The position numbers and the translations under genes are program-made. The notes beneath the pieces are model-generated. The model worked only from the letters and a program-made list of their open reading frames with translations, did no database searches and was not told the origin of the DNA. This document shows, in pieces, positions 34,101-42,377 of a DNA stretch of 64,000 nt (the stretch's first letter is position 1; every line of letters starts with the position of its first letter). The DNA lies in the NCBI RefSeq assembly GCF_001613065.1, contig NZ_BDBQ01000067.1, positions 33,135 through 97,134 of the forward strand. The letters run 5' to 3'. This DNA is from Nocardia miyunensis NBRC 108239 (GTDB taxonomy: Bacteria; Actinomycetota; Actinomycetes; Mycobacteriales; Mycobacteriaceae).

Positions 34101-35638
34101 CGTTGTGACCGGCGCACGACATCACACGCCGACTGCCGGTCCGAGACGAATTCGTCTGCCAGAGAACGCACTTGCTCGTCCCGGTCCGCGCCGATCAGCA
34201 CGATCCGGAGCCCGGCGCGGCGCGCGGCCGCGAGCAGAGCCGGGGTGCGCGGATCGAGTTCGCGGCCGACCAGCACCCGGCCGACGACGCGCCCGGCGAC
34301 ACGGACCTCCTGCCATGCCGGACCCTGTCGCGATTCCGGAGAATCGACCGGCCGCAGCTCGACGCGGGTCGAATCATCTTGTGGCGCAATATTTTCCATG
34401 TCCATCTGGGAAACGAACAGCGCATGCTGTCCGGCGCTCCATACGCGCTCGGGCGGCCAGCCGTCGTCCTCGGTACGAGCGCCCAGGACGATCGAGCGCT
34501 CGCCGGACAAGGTGTCCGCGTCGACGACGAGCACATCGAGACGGTCGAGTCGTCGCCACATCGCCGGATCCATGGTGACCACGCCGGAGGCCGACATCAG
34601 CAGCGCGGCGACCGCCGCGAAGCTCTCCCGGCTCGCGCGCGCCGCCTTGGGTGCGCCCAGGGCGAGCGCGGAGGCGGCGTCGCCGAGTCCGCGTCCGGCC
34701 ACGGTGGTGACCATGCCGGCCAGTGCACCGGTCGCGGATTCGTCGGCGCTGTGCTCCACCGGTCCCGCCGGAAGTTCCTCGGGTCGGGCCTGGGCGAGCA
34801 GCGGTTCGGTGATCTCCTGCGCGGGCTGTGTGGCCAGCTCGGATTCCCAGCGCCGCCATCCCACATGCCGTGCGCCGGCCTCGGCCAGGATGAGGGTTCG
34901 CAGCACCGCATCGGCCAGCAGGCTGCCGGGGTCCTCGCCCGCGACCTGCCCGATCGTGCTGGCCGCACTCAACAGCAGGTCCGTGCGTGGCCGTCCCATC
35001 CTGGATTCCAGCAGGGTGCGGATCCTCGGTTGTGTGTCGGCCACGCCGGCTGCCGCGGAAAGGAACTCGAGCGGACCGTGCTTGCCCGGAAACAGAGCGC
35101 CCGCCGCCGCCAGACCCACGCCGGTCAGGTCCGCGGCCAGCGAAATCGCGGCCGACAGGGCGGGTTCGAGATCCGCCGGATGTGTCGCGGCGGGATCCCA
35201 CTCCAGGCCATCCACGCCCGCGCCGCGTTCGGCGTCCGCGACGGCCGTGACCGCGTCGTCGGGATCGACGTCCTCGTCCAGGTCCAGCACGACGTGGCCG
35301 GTCACCGCGTTGATGTGCCAGTCGCGCACGCCGGCGCACTCATCGAGCTGCTGCCCGACGGCCTCGGCCACCTCGCCGCTGCGCCCGGATGTCAACCCGT
35401 GCACCTCGATCAGCACGTGGTCGCCGACCGCCGCGACGCGGCGATCACGGTGCAACTGCGGGTCCGCCAGGGCCATGAGTTCATGGCGCACTTGCGCGAG
35501 CGGAACCGCCGCGAGTCGGTCCCGGACCTCGCGGCCGCCGGCCTCCGCGATCCGGAACGGCAACGTCGCGGTGCCGGTCACCAGCGACAGCCCCGAATGG
35601 ACTGTGCGCGAAGCCGTTCCGAGAAGTTCGCCGATCAC
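31133..35638 (-). CDS. Very large P-type ATPase (CtpI-like cation transporter)
   Basis: A 1501-residue protein. The P-type core is in the C-terminal half: phosphatase motif ALTGESV (about residue 808), phosphorylation site CFDKTGTLTHGR (Asp about residue 963), ATP-binding KGAPE, hinge GDGGNDAAAIRSAD (about 1240) and C-terminal helices. The N-terminal 700 residues hold two metal-binding-like modules (degenerate HMA repeats without CxxC) and membrane segments, as in mycobacterial CtpI. It probably pumps a cation, identity unknown. GGAGGTAGGCAC precedes the GTG start. Confidence 0.82.
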   Translation of the reverse strand: MIGELLGTASRTVHSGLSLVTGTATLPFRIAEAGGREVRDRLAAVPLAQVRHELMALADPQLHRDRRVAAVGDHVLIEVHGLTSGRSGEVAEAVGQQLDECAGVRDWHINAVTGHVVLDLDEDVDPDDAVTAVADAERGAGVDGLEWDPAATHPADLEPALSAAISLAADLTGVGLAAAGALFPGKHGPLEFLSAAAGVADTQPRIRTLLESRMGRPRTDLLLSAASTIGQVAGEDPGSLLADAVLRTLILAEAGARHVGWRRWESELATQPAQEITEPLLAQARPEELPAGPVEHSADESATGALAGMVTTVAGRGLGDAASALALGAPKAARASRESFAAVAALLMSASGVVTMDPAMWRRLDRLDVLVVDADTLSGERSIVLGARTEDDGWPPERVWSAGQHALFVSQMDMENIAPQDDSTRVELRPVDSPESRQGPAWQEVRVAGRVVGRVLVGRELDPRTPALLAAARRAGLRIVLIGADRDEQVRSLADEFVSDRQSACDVVRRSQRDGHVVAMLATRAHRALATADAGIGLIGADAAGAAHVPWSADVLCHDLDQVHHLLTLVAPARQASERGRVLALSAGALGALVLAARPRRNSQWPVTAAQFGGLFSGAATAWQAGRAEPDATGTVLLPWHAMESDDVLAVLPDPGPSADTGTEVSDSWARQRLAPFVRFGGRVRQELADPLTPILGVGAAASAILGSPADAVLVGSVLAVNATASALQRQRAESSLRRLLRGETVIGRRVPRSALRGDPDADIDEDRVPGDRLRAGDAIVLRAGDVVPADGRIVRADELEMDESALTGESVTVEKFSAATPGAELGERSGMVFEGSTVVNGCALAVVVAAGADTESQRAATSAVPPSLGGVQAQLRQLTERALPLTVAGGSAVTALSWLRSRRLREAIAEGVAVATAAVPEGLPLVATVAQLAAARRLTRRGVLVRASRTVEALGRVDTICFDKTGTLTHGRLELTAVADLTGQWSPDADDPRARRLLREAAHACPDPDGPVVHATDRAVLDAARDNLPGDDSWSAVEEIPFESDRGYAATLGRTAHRMRLVVKGAPEVVLPRCTRRRESDQHGESTAVALSAEDRAHAEQVVDRLARQGLRVLVVARRELHRRPDDVENAVEELTLVGFVGLADTPRPQSHDVVDALHENDIGVRIITGDHPVTAAAIARQLGIDTETVTTGTDLDGLDDDARAELIERTNVFARVGPRQKVQIVTSLQRSGRVVAMAGDGGNDAAAIRSADIGIGLAASGSTAARNAADLVLTDPDPLALLAALTEGRGMWQRITDAVGVLVGGNAGEVAFTVLGTALSGRAPLGTRQFLLVNMLTDMFPAMAVALSPQGGAEATASDDDQLRAQDLATELAARPPADLGADLTRAIATRAAVTTLGATTAWTIGRFTGTNRRASTIGLVSLIGTQLGQTLMAGHRSPLVWATTAASGAVLFTIVMTPGICTYFGCRPLGPVGWTIAGTSSALATGAGVLFRPDRSTL

Positions 35639-35754
35639 GTGCCTACCTCCGTGCGCGGGTGTATCGTGCCGACCGGCTACCCGTCGCGAGGCAGTTCAAT
35701 CACCGGCGGGAATGCTCGCGGCGCGACGGAATCGTCTTTCTCCGAGCGGCCGCA

Positions 35755-35778
35755 GTTTGGTACGCGAAATCCGGGTAA
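35755..35778 (+). promoter_or_regulatory. Possible SigF-like promoter before the small membrane gene
   Basis: GTTT (35755-35758), a 14-bp spacer and GGGTAA (35773-35778), 55 bp before the ATG at 35834. The spacer is one base short of the consensus. Confidence 0.35.
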
Positions 35779-35833
35779 TTCGGTGGCGAGGTGCTGGGTG
35801 CCGTGCCCGCACGCGAACGCGAGGTGGGAAACG

Positions 35834-36157
35834 ATGACAATGAACGGTGGCCAGGAGATTCCCCCGCTCGATGACGCGCCGGATATCGCTCGCTCCGCCG
35901 GTGCGCAACCGGGAGAAGTGTTGGCGGACACCAGGAATTGGCCTGCTTTCGTCCTTCTGTTGTTCGGAGCGCTCGCCGTGATCGTCGCGGTCGCCGCCGC
36001 GGTGGCGGGCGCGTCAGGGGTGGCGGCCGTGAGCGCGATTCTGGCCATTGCCGCTGTCGCCGGCGGGGTCGTGACGATCGTCGCGGCGAACCGACGTCGC
36101 CGGGCATCGACAGTCGCGGGCCCCGCGTCGCGGGTGTTCACTCCGCCGGAGGGGTGA
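35834..36157 (+). CDS. Small two-helix membrane protein, possibly UsfY-like
   Basis: A 107-residue protein. An acidic N-terminal portion (GAQPGEVLADTRNWPAFVLLL) leads into two transmembrane helices (about 37-60 and 63-83) and a basic tail RRRRAST. The WPAFVLLLFGALAV pattern resembles the stress-induced mycobacterial UsfY family, but the match is weak and from memory. A SigF-like promoter upstream agrees with a stress gene. The function is unknown. Confidence 0.6.
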   Translation: MTMNGGQEIPPLDDAPDIARSAGAQPGEVLADTRNWPAFVLLLFGALAVIVAVAAAVAGASGVAAVSAILAIAAVAGGVVTIVAANRRRRASTVAGPASRVFTPPEG

Positions 36158-36194
36158 CCGCGGGTGCAGTCTGCGGCGGTCGCGGTCACCGGCC

Positions 36195-36219
36195 GTTTGA
36201 GGCGCCGATCGCCGGGAAT
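36195..36219 (+). promoter_or_regulatory. Candidate SigF-type promoter of the CYTH-CHAD gene, possibly leaderless
   Basis: GTTT (36195-36198), a 15-bp spacer and GGGAAT (36214-36219). The ATG at 36226 lies only 6 bp after the -10, so a transcript would start at or next to the start codon. Confidence 0.4.
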
Positions 36220-36225
36220 GCGGTG

Positions 36226-37662
36226 ATGATGAAGGACGTACTCGAGCGTGAAAGCAAATGGGAGGTCGATTGGACCTTCAGTCTTCCCAGGCTGGACGAT
36301 GTCGTCGCCGACAGCCGCGTCGAGGAGAGATCGGTCGAGCTGACCAGCATCTATTTCGACACCGCCGATCGGGATCTGTTCGCTCACGACCTGACCTTGC
36401 GTCGCCGTGAGGGGGAGGACGAATCCGGCTGGCAGCTGAAGATCCCCGCCGCGGACGGCCGGGTCGAGGTGACCGCAGCTGTGTCGGAGGAATTACCGAG
36501 CGAACTCGCCGAGGTGGTGAACGGCGTCGCATTGGGGAAACCATTGCGCGCGATCGCCAATATTCACACGGTCCGTCATCGTCATCGCCTACTGGATTCG
36601 AACGGTGAACTGATCGTCGAGATCGATGACGACAACGTGGACACGACACGGGCCGATCGGCCCGCGCAGACGCTCGCCTGGCGCGAGATCGAGGTCGAAC
36701 TCGGCCCGCGCACGAAGAAGATTCCGGCGAAACTGCGCGACAGGCTCGCCGCGTCGGGGGCGCACACATCGACCTATCCCTCCAAATTGTCGCGGGTATT
36801 GCCGGAGCGAGCCGGGGTGTCGGATCATGCCTCCGCGGCGGAATGCGCCGTTCACGAATACCTGAATACACAGATCGATCTGATTTTCGCCGGTGATGTC
36901 GAACTGCGCAGGGGACACGAACCGATCCACGACACGCGCGTGGCGACGCGGCGGCTCCGCAGTACGCTCCGGGTCTTCGGCGCGCTGCTGGACCCCTCTT
37001 CCGTCGGCGAGATGGACGACGAACTGAAGTGGTACGCAACACTTCTCGGAGATGTGCGCGACTGCCAAGTGCAACGCCGCCGACTCGCGGCCGAAATCGC
37101 GGCCCTGCCGCCCGAACTCGTCCTCGGTCCCGTCGCGGCGCGAATCGACACGACGTTGCTGAGCCGCCAGCTGCGCAGCCGCAAGGCTCTCGCCGAGGCC
37201 ATGGACTCACAGCGCTATCTGCGACTACTCGCCACGTTGCAGACCTGGAAGACACATCCGCCGTTCGGACGGCGGATCCGTGGCGGCCAACTACTGCGGC
37301 GCGCCCGCCGGGCCGCGGCCAAGGCCGACCGCCGGCTGGCGACCGCCCTGCACAACCGTCGCCCCGAGTCGCTGCATCGCGCGCGCAAGGCCGCGAAACG
37401 CGCCCGCTACGCCGCCGAACTGCACGAGCCCGTGCGCAAGTCCGCACGCGCACGGTCGAACGCGAAGTACTACAAGAAGATTCAGCGGATACTCGGCGAC
37501 TACAACGACGATGTCGTCTCGACCGAACTGCTGTGGCGAGCCGCGACAGCGGCAGGCGCGGCGCGGGACGAGAACGGCTTCACCTACGGCCTGCTGTACG
37601 CGAACGCGATGCACGACGCCGATACCGCCCGCCAGCGCGTCTCGGCGCTCGCCTCCGATTAG
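36226..37662 (+). CDS. CYTH and CHAD domain protein
   Basis: A 478-residue soluble protein. Residues about 1-200 form a CYTH (triphosphate tunnel metalloenzyme) domain, with an ExExKW-type start ERESKWEVD, YFDTADRDLFAHDLTLRRR and WREIEVEL. Residues about 215-470 form a helical CHAD domain rich in Arg/His with IHDTRVATRRLRSTLR, LHRARKAAKRARYAAEL and KKIQRILGDYNDDVVS. CHAD proteins bind inorganic polyphosphate; a CYTH-CHAD protein could hydrolyse or sense triphosphate or polyphosphate. Two tandem ATGs at 36226 and 36229 follow the -10-like motif. Confidence 0.82.
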   Translation: MMKDVLERESKWEVDWTFSLPRLDDVVADSRVEERSVELTSIYFDTADRDLFAHDLTLRRREGEDESGWQLKIPAADGRVEVTAAVSEELPSELAEVVNGVALGKPLRAIANIHTVRHRHRLLDSNGELIVEIDDDNVDTTRADRPAQTLAWREIEVELGPRTKKIPAKLRDRLAASGAHTSTYPSKLSRVLPERAGVSDHASAAECAVHEYLNTQIDLIFAGDVELRRGHEPIHDTRVATRRLRSTLRVFGALLDPSSVGEMDDELKWYATLLGDVRDCQVQRRRLAAEIAALPPELVLGPVAARIDTTLLSRQLRSRKALAEAMDSQRYLRLLATLQTWKTHPPFGRRIRGGQLLRRARRAAAKADRRLATALHNRRPESLHRARKAAKRARYAAELHEPVRKSARARSNAKYYKKIQRILGDYNDDVVSTELLWRAATAAGAARDENGFTYGLLYANAMHDADTARQRVSALASD

Positions 37663-37993
37663 GTGCGTGGATTATGTGGTGTGGCTTCAGGTTCGGTGTT
37701 CGTGCGCGCGGCAGCGCGTACACCAGCGGCACCACCGCTGCGGCCTCGTACGACGCGATCCATCCGGTTTCGTGAACCGCCACAGACAGGATTACCTCCC
37801 GATCGACGGGGTTCTCTATTGCGCCCGGCTCGACGCCGTCCGTGGCTCGGTGACCGAGCCTTATCTGTCGGCGGCCCGCGTGTGGCGTGGGCTCAGATCG
37901 GCTTGGGTGCGGTTCGCAGGCCCGAGAAGACCGCGGCGATGAGGCATGAGGCGTCTGCCCTGGGCGGCTCGTCAGTGCGATGACCTCGTCAGG
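37663..37993. terminator. 331-bp convergent intergenic region with a short hairpin
   Basis: Holds a perfect 7-bp stem GGCTCGG-TGA-CCGAGCC at 37844-37860 followed by TTATCTG, a possible bidirectional terminator between the CYTH-CHAD gene and the formylglycine-generating enzyme gene. I recognise no gene in the rest. Confidence 0.4.
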
Positions 37994-38893
37994 TTACGGG
38001 CTTGCGGCGCAGCGGAATCCGAGATTTCCGGTCGAACTGTCGGGGGTGTTGTGGGTGCGGGCGGCGACCCGGTAGCGATTGCAGTAGGACTCGTGGCACA
38101 GGTAGGAGCCGCCGCGCATGGCGCGCGCGGGGCTACCCGGCGACCAGCGGTCGGCGCACCATTCCCACACGTTCCCCGCGACGTTGTAGAGCCCGAAACC
38201 GTTGGGCGGGAAGGCATCTACGGGCGCCGTGCCACGGTAGCCGTCCTCGGCGGTGTTGTGGGTGGGGAAGCGGCCCTGCCAGATGTTGCAGCGATGCTCG
38301 CCGCCGGGGGTCAGTTCGTCGCCCCACGGATAGCGGGCCTGGTCCAGGCCGCCACGTGCCGCGTACTCCCATTCGGCCTCGGTCGGCAGCCGCGTACCGG
38401 CCCAGCGGCAGAACGCTTTCGCGTCGTTCCAGGTGACGTGCACGACCGGGTGATCGGTCCGCCCGGCGAGATCGCTGCCGGGCCCTTCGGGCTGTCGCCA
38501 CGAGGCGCCGGAAACGCCGCACCACCAGGGCACCTCGGGTAGTCGCGGGGAGATCTTCCGGAGCGAACCGGGCAGGAATCCGCCGAAGACATACGACCAG
38601 CCGAACTGCTCGGCCTCGGTGCGATAGCCGCTGGCCTCGATGAACTCGGCGAATCGCGCATTGCTGACGCAGTGCGCGTCGATGGCGAACGGCTCGATCG
38701 TCACCTCGCGGACCGGTCCCTCGCCGTCCTCGGCGAACCCTGACGCGTCGTCGGTCCCCATGCGGAAGGTCCCGCCCGGCAGAGCGATCATCCGGGGCGA
38801 CGACGCGCCCGCGCTCGGAACCGGTTCGCCGGTGGGTTCGGCCGGGCCGGTTACCGATACGGCGTCGCGGGAGGGGCCACAGCAGGCCGACAT
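37994..38893 (-). CDS. Formylglycine-generating enzyme (sulfatase activator)
   Basis: Oxidises the active-site Cys of type I sulfatases to formylglycine. This 299-residue protein has the full FGE/SUMF1 pattern: GGTFRMGTDDASGF, HPVVHVTWNDAKAFCRWAG, RLPTEAEWEYAARGG, a WGDE motif, GNVWEWC, and the copper-binding, catalytic Cys pair in MRGGSYLCHESYCNRYRVAART. It is cytoplasmic. It overlaps the upstream sulfatase stop by TGATG, so it is translationally coupled to its probable client. Confidence 0.92.
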   Translation of the reverse strand: MSACCGPSRDAVSVTGPAEPTGEPVPSAGASSPRMIALPGGTFRMGTDDASGFAEDGEGPVREVTIEPFAIDAHCVSNARFAEFIEASGYRTEAEQFGWSYVFGGFLPGSLRKISPRLPEVPWWCGVSGASWRQPEGPGSDLAGRTDHPVVHVTWNDAKAFCRWAGTRLPTEAEWEYAARGGLDQARYPWGDELTPGGEHRCNIWQGRFPTHNTAEDGYRGTAPVDAFPPNGFGLYNVAGNVWEWCADRWSPGSPARAMRGGSYLCHESYCNRYRVAARTHNTPDSSTGNLGFRCAASP

Positions 38894-40383
38894 CACGAAG
38901 TTCCCTGCGTTTCGAACGAGCTGAGCGTGACGTCGTAGTCGGCGCCGCCTACGTCGAACATCGAGGTCATCCAGTGGTAGAAGTTGTCTCCGCGCTCGCG
39001 GAGCTGCCCGTACAGTTCGGTGATCATCGCACGGCGGACCTCAGCAAGGTGCGGGTCGTCGATCAGGTTCACCAGCTCGTGCGGATCCTCGCGCAGGTCG
39101 TAGAGCTCATTGATCGACTCCGGGTTCACGACGATCTTGTGCGTCCTGGTGCGCAGCATCCGTTGCGGATAAGGGAAGTGGTGGCCGTGGAACTCCGCGA
39201 CCATGTCGTTGCGCCACCGCGGATGTGCACCGGAGACCAGCGGCGCGAGGCTGCGGCCGTCGGCGGCGCGGTCGGTGGGTAGGCCCGCGATGTCCAGGAT
39301 GGTCGCGGTGAAATCCATCAGCGTGACGAATTCGTCGCGGACCTGATTCGCGGGTTCGCCCGGAATCCGCACCAGAGCCGGGATTCGGTAGATCTCGTCG
39401 TACATCGCGGGGCCCTTGTCGTGCAGGCGATGGGCGCCGGTGAACTCGCCGTGGTCGGCGGTCATCATGACGGCGGTGCGGTCGCCGAGGCCGAGGCGTT
39501 CGACCGCGTCGAGAATGCGGCCGATCTCCTGGTCGATGAGAGTGGTGTAACCCCAGTAGGCCGCGATGAGCTTGCGGCTGGTGGCCTCGTCCATCGTGTC
39601 GAAGGCCCAGTGCGCGCTGTAGTTGCGTTGTACCGGAGGCTTGCCGGCGAAGGTCTCGTGCACGGACGGCGGCAGCTCGATGTCGTCCGGGTCGTAGAGG
39701 TCGAAGAACTCGTCCGGAAGGATGTAGGGCAGATGCGGTCCGAAGAAGTGCGTCGCGAGAAAGAACCGGCGGCCACGCGGATCGGCGGCGAACTGCTCGA
39801 GCAGCTCGATGGTCCGGGTCGCCAGATAGTGCTCGAAGGTGGCCTCGACGGGCTGGTGCAGCCGCGCGGCCAGCAGATTGCCCTGGCCACCGTTGGGCGC
39901 GACGCCCCGGATGTGGTCGCTGATCCGGTACGGCGGCAGGCCGTGCTCGTCCAGATAGGCCAGGTAGTCGGGATGATCGACCGGGTTGTGCCAGCCGGGC
40001 AACGTCGGCCCCTCGAAGCCGTAACTGGACGCGGTGCGGCGTACGCCGCCGTGCCATTTGCCGATCAGGCCCAGTCGCCAGTCCGCGTCGCGCAGTGCCT
40101 CGGCGAAGGTGAACTGATCGTCGGCGAGATCCTCCAGATAGCCGACGTTGCGTTCGTAGTTGGCCAGCAGTTTGTGCCGGAACGGCGCGGCGCCGGTCAG
40201 CAGGCTGGCCCGTGCCGGGGTGCAGATCGCCGTCGGGGTGAACGCGTGCGTGAAGCGTGTCCCGGTGTCGGCCAGCCGATCCAGTACCGGCGTGCGCACG
40301 GTCGGATTGCCGTAGCAGCCGAGGCTGGAGATCGAGTGCTGGTCGGTCATCAGGAAGATGATGTTGTCGGTCACGTCGTTCAT
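38893..40383 (-). CDS. Type I sulfatase (arylsulfatase/choline-sulfatase-like)
   Basis: A 496-residue sulfatase of the alkaline phosphatase superfamily. The N-terminal NIIFLMTDQHSISSLGCYGN gives the metal-binding Asp. The formylglycine motif CTPARASLLTG (Cys-x-Pro-x-Arg) is near residue 55. MMTADHGEFTGAHRLHDKGP and GKWHGG give further metal and sulfate ligands. There is no signal peptide, so it is cytoplasmic. The substrate is unknown; a sulfated sugar or choline sulfate is possible. It overlaps the ROK gene by ATGA, and the maturation enzyme gene follows directly. Confidence 0.9.
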   Translation of the reverse strand: MNDVTDNIIFLMTDQHSISSLGCYGNPTVRTPVLDRLADTGTRFTHAFTPTAICTPARASLLTGAAPFRHKLLANYERNVGYLEDLADDQFTFAEALRDADWRLGLIGKWHGGVRRTASSYGFEGPTLPGWHNPVDHPDYLAYLDEHGLPPYRISDHIRGVAPNGGQGNLLAARLHQPVEATFEHYLATRTIELLEQFAADPRGRRFFLATHFFGPHLPYILPDEFFDLYDPDDIELPPSVHETFAGKPPVQRNYSAHWAFDTMDEATSRKLIAAYWGYTTLIDQEIGRILDAVERLGLGDRTAVMMTADHGEFTGAHRLHDKGPAMYDEIYRIPALVRIPGEPANQVRDEFVTLMDFTATILDIAGLPTDRAADGRSLAPLVSGAHPRWRNDMVAEFHGHHFPYPQRMLRTRTHKIVVNPESINELYDLREDPHELVNLIDDPHLAEVRRAMITELYGQLRERGDNFYHWMTSMFDVGGADYDVTLSSFETQGTS

Positions 40384-41591
40384 CCTGTCGTTCGTGCCTG
40401 GTCGTCCGCGCCGGCGGTGGTCTCGGCGGCGCTGCGGGCGTGCACGAGCGCGCCGCGCGCGCCCGCGGTGCGGTCGTCGTCGGCCAGCCGCACCGTCAGT
40501 TTCGCCGTGCACCAACTCGGCGCGACGTCGCGCACCACGTGGTCCAGCCGGTCGAGGAATCCGGTGAGCTGCGCGACCCGGCCGCCGACGACCACGGTGG
40601 ATACGTCCAGAACGGCGAGAACACCGGCCAGCGCCTGAGCGGCCGCATCGGCCGCTCGGGCCAGCGCCACCGTCGCGTCGGGGTCGCCCGCCCGGAGCCG
40701 ATCGGTCAACGTCGCGAGATCCGCACTGTGCGTCGCGGCGAGCAGTGCCGGCAACGAGGCCACCAGTTCGACGCAGCCGCGCCCGCCGCACGCGCAGCGT
40801 GGCCCGTTCGGGTCGACGCAGACATGGCCCAGTTCGCCCGCTGTTCCCCAGCTGCCGGAAACCAGCGAACCGTCCACGACGACGCCACCGCCGACGCCCT
40901 CGTCGATTCGCAGGTAGGCCACGTTTCGCGCCCCGGCGGTGGCGGTCTCGCCGAGCGTTGTGTAGCGGGTGTTGTTCTCCACGCGGACCGGAACGCCGAA
41001 GTGGCCGACCAGGTATGCGGCCACGTCGGCCCGGTCGCGGGTGAAACGGGCGAGCGCGAGGTCCTGCGAGCGGTGGCCCTCGCCCGTGAACTTCGGGCCG
41101 GGTGTTCCGGCCGCGACACCACGAACGGTGGTGAGGTCGAGGCCGCGTTCGGCCGCGATGTCGGCCAACAGGGCGACGGCGGCCTCGACGCGGGTGCGGA
41201 CGTCGGTGCTTGCGGCGATATCGCGGTCCGCCCGCGCGATCACGGTGTCCGCGCCGTCGGCGAGGGCGACCGCGATGTGCGCGCGCCCGATCTCGATGCC
41301 GATAAGCTCGGCCCGGGACGCATCGATGCTGACCAGCATGGACGGCCGCCCTCGGGCGCCGCTGGCGTCGTGCGCGGTTTCCCGGATGCGGCCCTCGGCG
41401 GCCAGCGCTCCCAGTGCCACGGACACCGTGGCCCGGGACAGTCCTGTCTCGGTGACGAGGCGTTGGCGGGTCATCGGCCCTCCTCGGCGCAGGGCCGCGA
41501 TGATCGCGGACCGCGAGGCCTCCGAACCCGCGCGCCGGGCATCACCACTGGTCTCTCCCAGGATCTCGCGGCCTCCTCGCACCGGTGTCAT
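40380..41591 (-). CDS. ROK-family transcriptional regulator
   Basis: A 403-residue protein. N-terminal winged-helix domain (RSAIIAALRRGGPMTRQRLVTETGLSRATVSVALGAL), then a ROK kinase-like sugar-binding domain with VRVENNTRYTTLGE, GVGGGVVVDGSLV, GTAGELGHVCV and the zinc motif CACGGRGCVE. It is likely a sugar-responsive repressor controlling the sulfatase and maturation genes that follow and overlap it. ATG 41591 is used; upstream frame extension to 41759 is unlike the family. A palindrome lies 20 bp upstream. Confidence 0.85.
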   Translation of the reverse strand: MTPVRGGREILGETSGDARRAGSEASRSAIIAALRRGGPMTRQRLVTETGLSRATVSVALGALAAEGRIRETAHDASGARGRPSMLVSIDASRAELIGIEIGRAHIAVALADGADTVIARADRDIAASTDVRTRVEAAVALLADIAAERGLDLTTVRGVAAGTPGPKFTGEGHRSQDLALARFTRDRADVAAYLVGHFGVPVRVENNTRYTTLGETATAGARNVAYLRIDEGVGGGVVVDGSLVSGSWGTAGELGHVCVDPNGPRCACGGRGCVELVASLPALLAATHSADLATLTDRLRAGDPDATVALARAADAAAQALAGVLAVLDVSTVVVGGRVAQLTGFLDRLDHVVRDVAPSWCTAKLTVRLADDDRTAGARGALVHARSAAETTAGADDQARTTG

Positions 41592-41610
41592 ATCTGGCAG
41601 ATTATGTCGA

Positions 41611-41626
41611 TGTTTCGACAGAAACA
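41611..41626. promoter_or_regulatory. Candidate ROK operator
   Basis: TGTTTCGACAGAAACA: a perfect 6-bp inverted repeat with a 4-bp spacer, 20 bp upstream of the ROK start. An autoregulatory site is likely but unproved. Confidence 0.5.
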
Positions 41627-41714
41627 ACATACTGCCTGGCGAGGGGTTGTATATTTGTGTCGAACTGCTTGACGTTAATCGGTATACGGGTCGTAGTGCG
41701 CTGACGCCGGACTT

Positions 41715-42114
41715 GTGACCGCTGGAAGGCCAGCGACGAAGCGAGCAATCGCCGAACATGCAGAAGGCTCAGCGGAGCGCGAACGCACCCGGCTACGGCG
41801 ACAGCGCGGTGCCAGTGCCGTGGCGGCGCTTGCGGCGGTGCTCGTCGGCTACGACATGGGGCAGGCACAGTTCCGGCAACCAGTTGATGATCGCCACCGG
41901 CATCCTGATCTCGGCGATCATCAACTACTTCTTCGCGCGCGACATCTCCTGGCGCTGGTCGCTCGGCCTCGCCGCGATTCCGGCCGCCCTGATCGCGCTG
42001 GCCCTGCTCCGGCAGGCCGAGACGCCCCGCTGGTTGACGCTGAAGGGCCGGGTCGACGAGGCTCGCCGAAGCCTCGAATCGCTGCACCTACCCGACTCGG
42101 CGGGAACACGCTAG
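41715..42114 (+). pseudogene. Broken MFS sugar-transporter gene
   Basis: In one frame, about 41820-41872 reads VAALAAVLVGYDMGQAQ, the first transmembrane helix of a sugar-porter MFS protein. In the next frame from about 41872 homology resumes with NQLMIATGILISAIINYFF, then WRWSLGLAAIPAALIALALLRQAETPRWLTLKGRVDEARRSLESL, the transmembrane helix 5-6 and central-loop region. Everything between and after is missing, so it is deleted in the middle and truncated at the 3' end. It stands divergent to the ROK-sulfatase operon and may have been that operon's sugar importer. Confidence 0.65.
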
Positions 42115-42137
42115 CCGACCATGGCTGTCGCGGTGAT

Positions 42138-42174
42138 CGTTGGCCCGGTCTCGTGACGACAGACCGGGCCAACG
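42138..42174. terminator. Strong convergent hairpin terminator
   Basis: Perfect 14-bp inverted repeat (CGTTGGCCCGGTCT and its complement) with a 9-bp loop, just past the YegP stop codon and the end of the transporter remnant. No T-run. Confidence 0.7.
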
Positions 42175-42185
42175 CCGTGCATCGC

Positions 42186-42377
42186 CTAGACGGCGGCCAT
42201 CGTCTGGTCGACGATCTCGGCGACGGATGCGTTCTTCTTGACGGATTCGATGCCGTTCTTGCACGCGGCCTTCGACTCGTACGCTTCGCCGACCGCGACG
42301 ATCTCGCCGTTGGCGGCCTTGAGCCGGAACCTGAACTTGCCGGACTTGTCTTTGTACATCTCGAATTTCGCAGCCAT
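42186..42377 (-). CDS. YegP-family (DUF1508) protein
   Basis: A 63-residue protein, one DUF1508 repeat: KFEMYKDKSGKFRFRLKAANGEIVAVGEAYESKAACKNGIESVKKNA, the usual KF-x-x-Y-x-D-x-x-G-x-x-R-W/F-R-L pattern. Escherichia coli YegP has two such repeats; here there is one. Function unknown, small soluble protein. ATG 42377 begins just before the conserved part. Confidence 0.85.
   Translation of the reverse strand: MAAKFEMYKDKSGKFRFRLKAANGEIVAVGEAYESKAACKNGIESVKKNASVAEIVDQTMAAV

Noticed and set aside
33075..35837. 920-codon open frame opposite the P-type ATPase
   Set aside because: Its translation is Ser/Arg/Ala/Thr-rich and matches nothing, as expected for the complementary strand of a GC-rich gene with intact P-type motifs.
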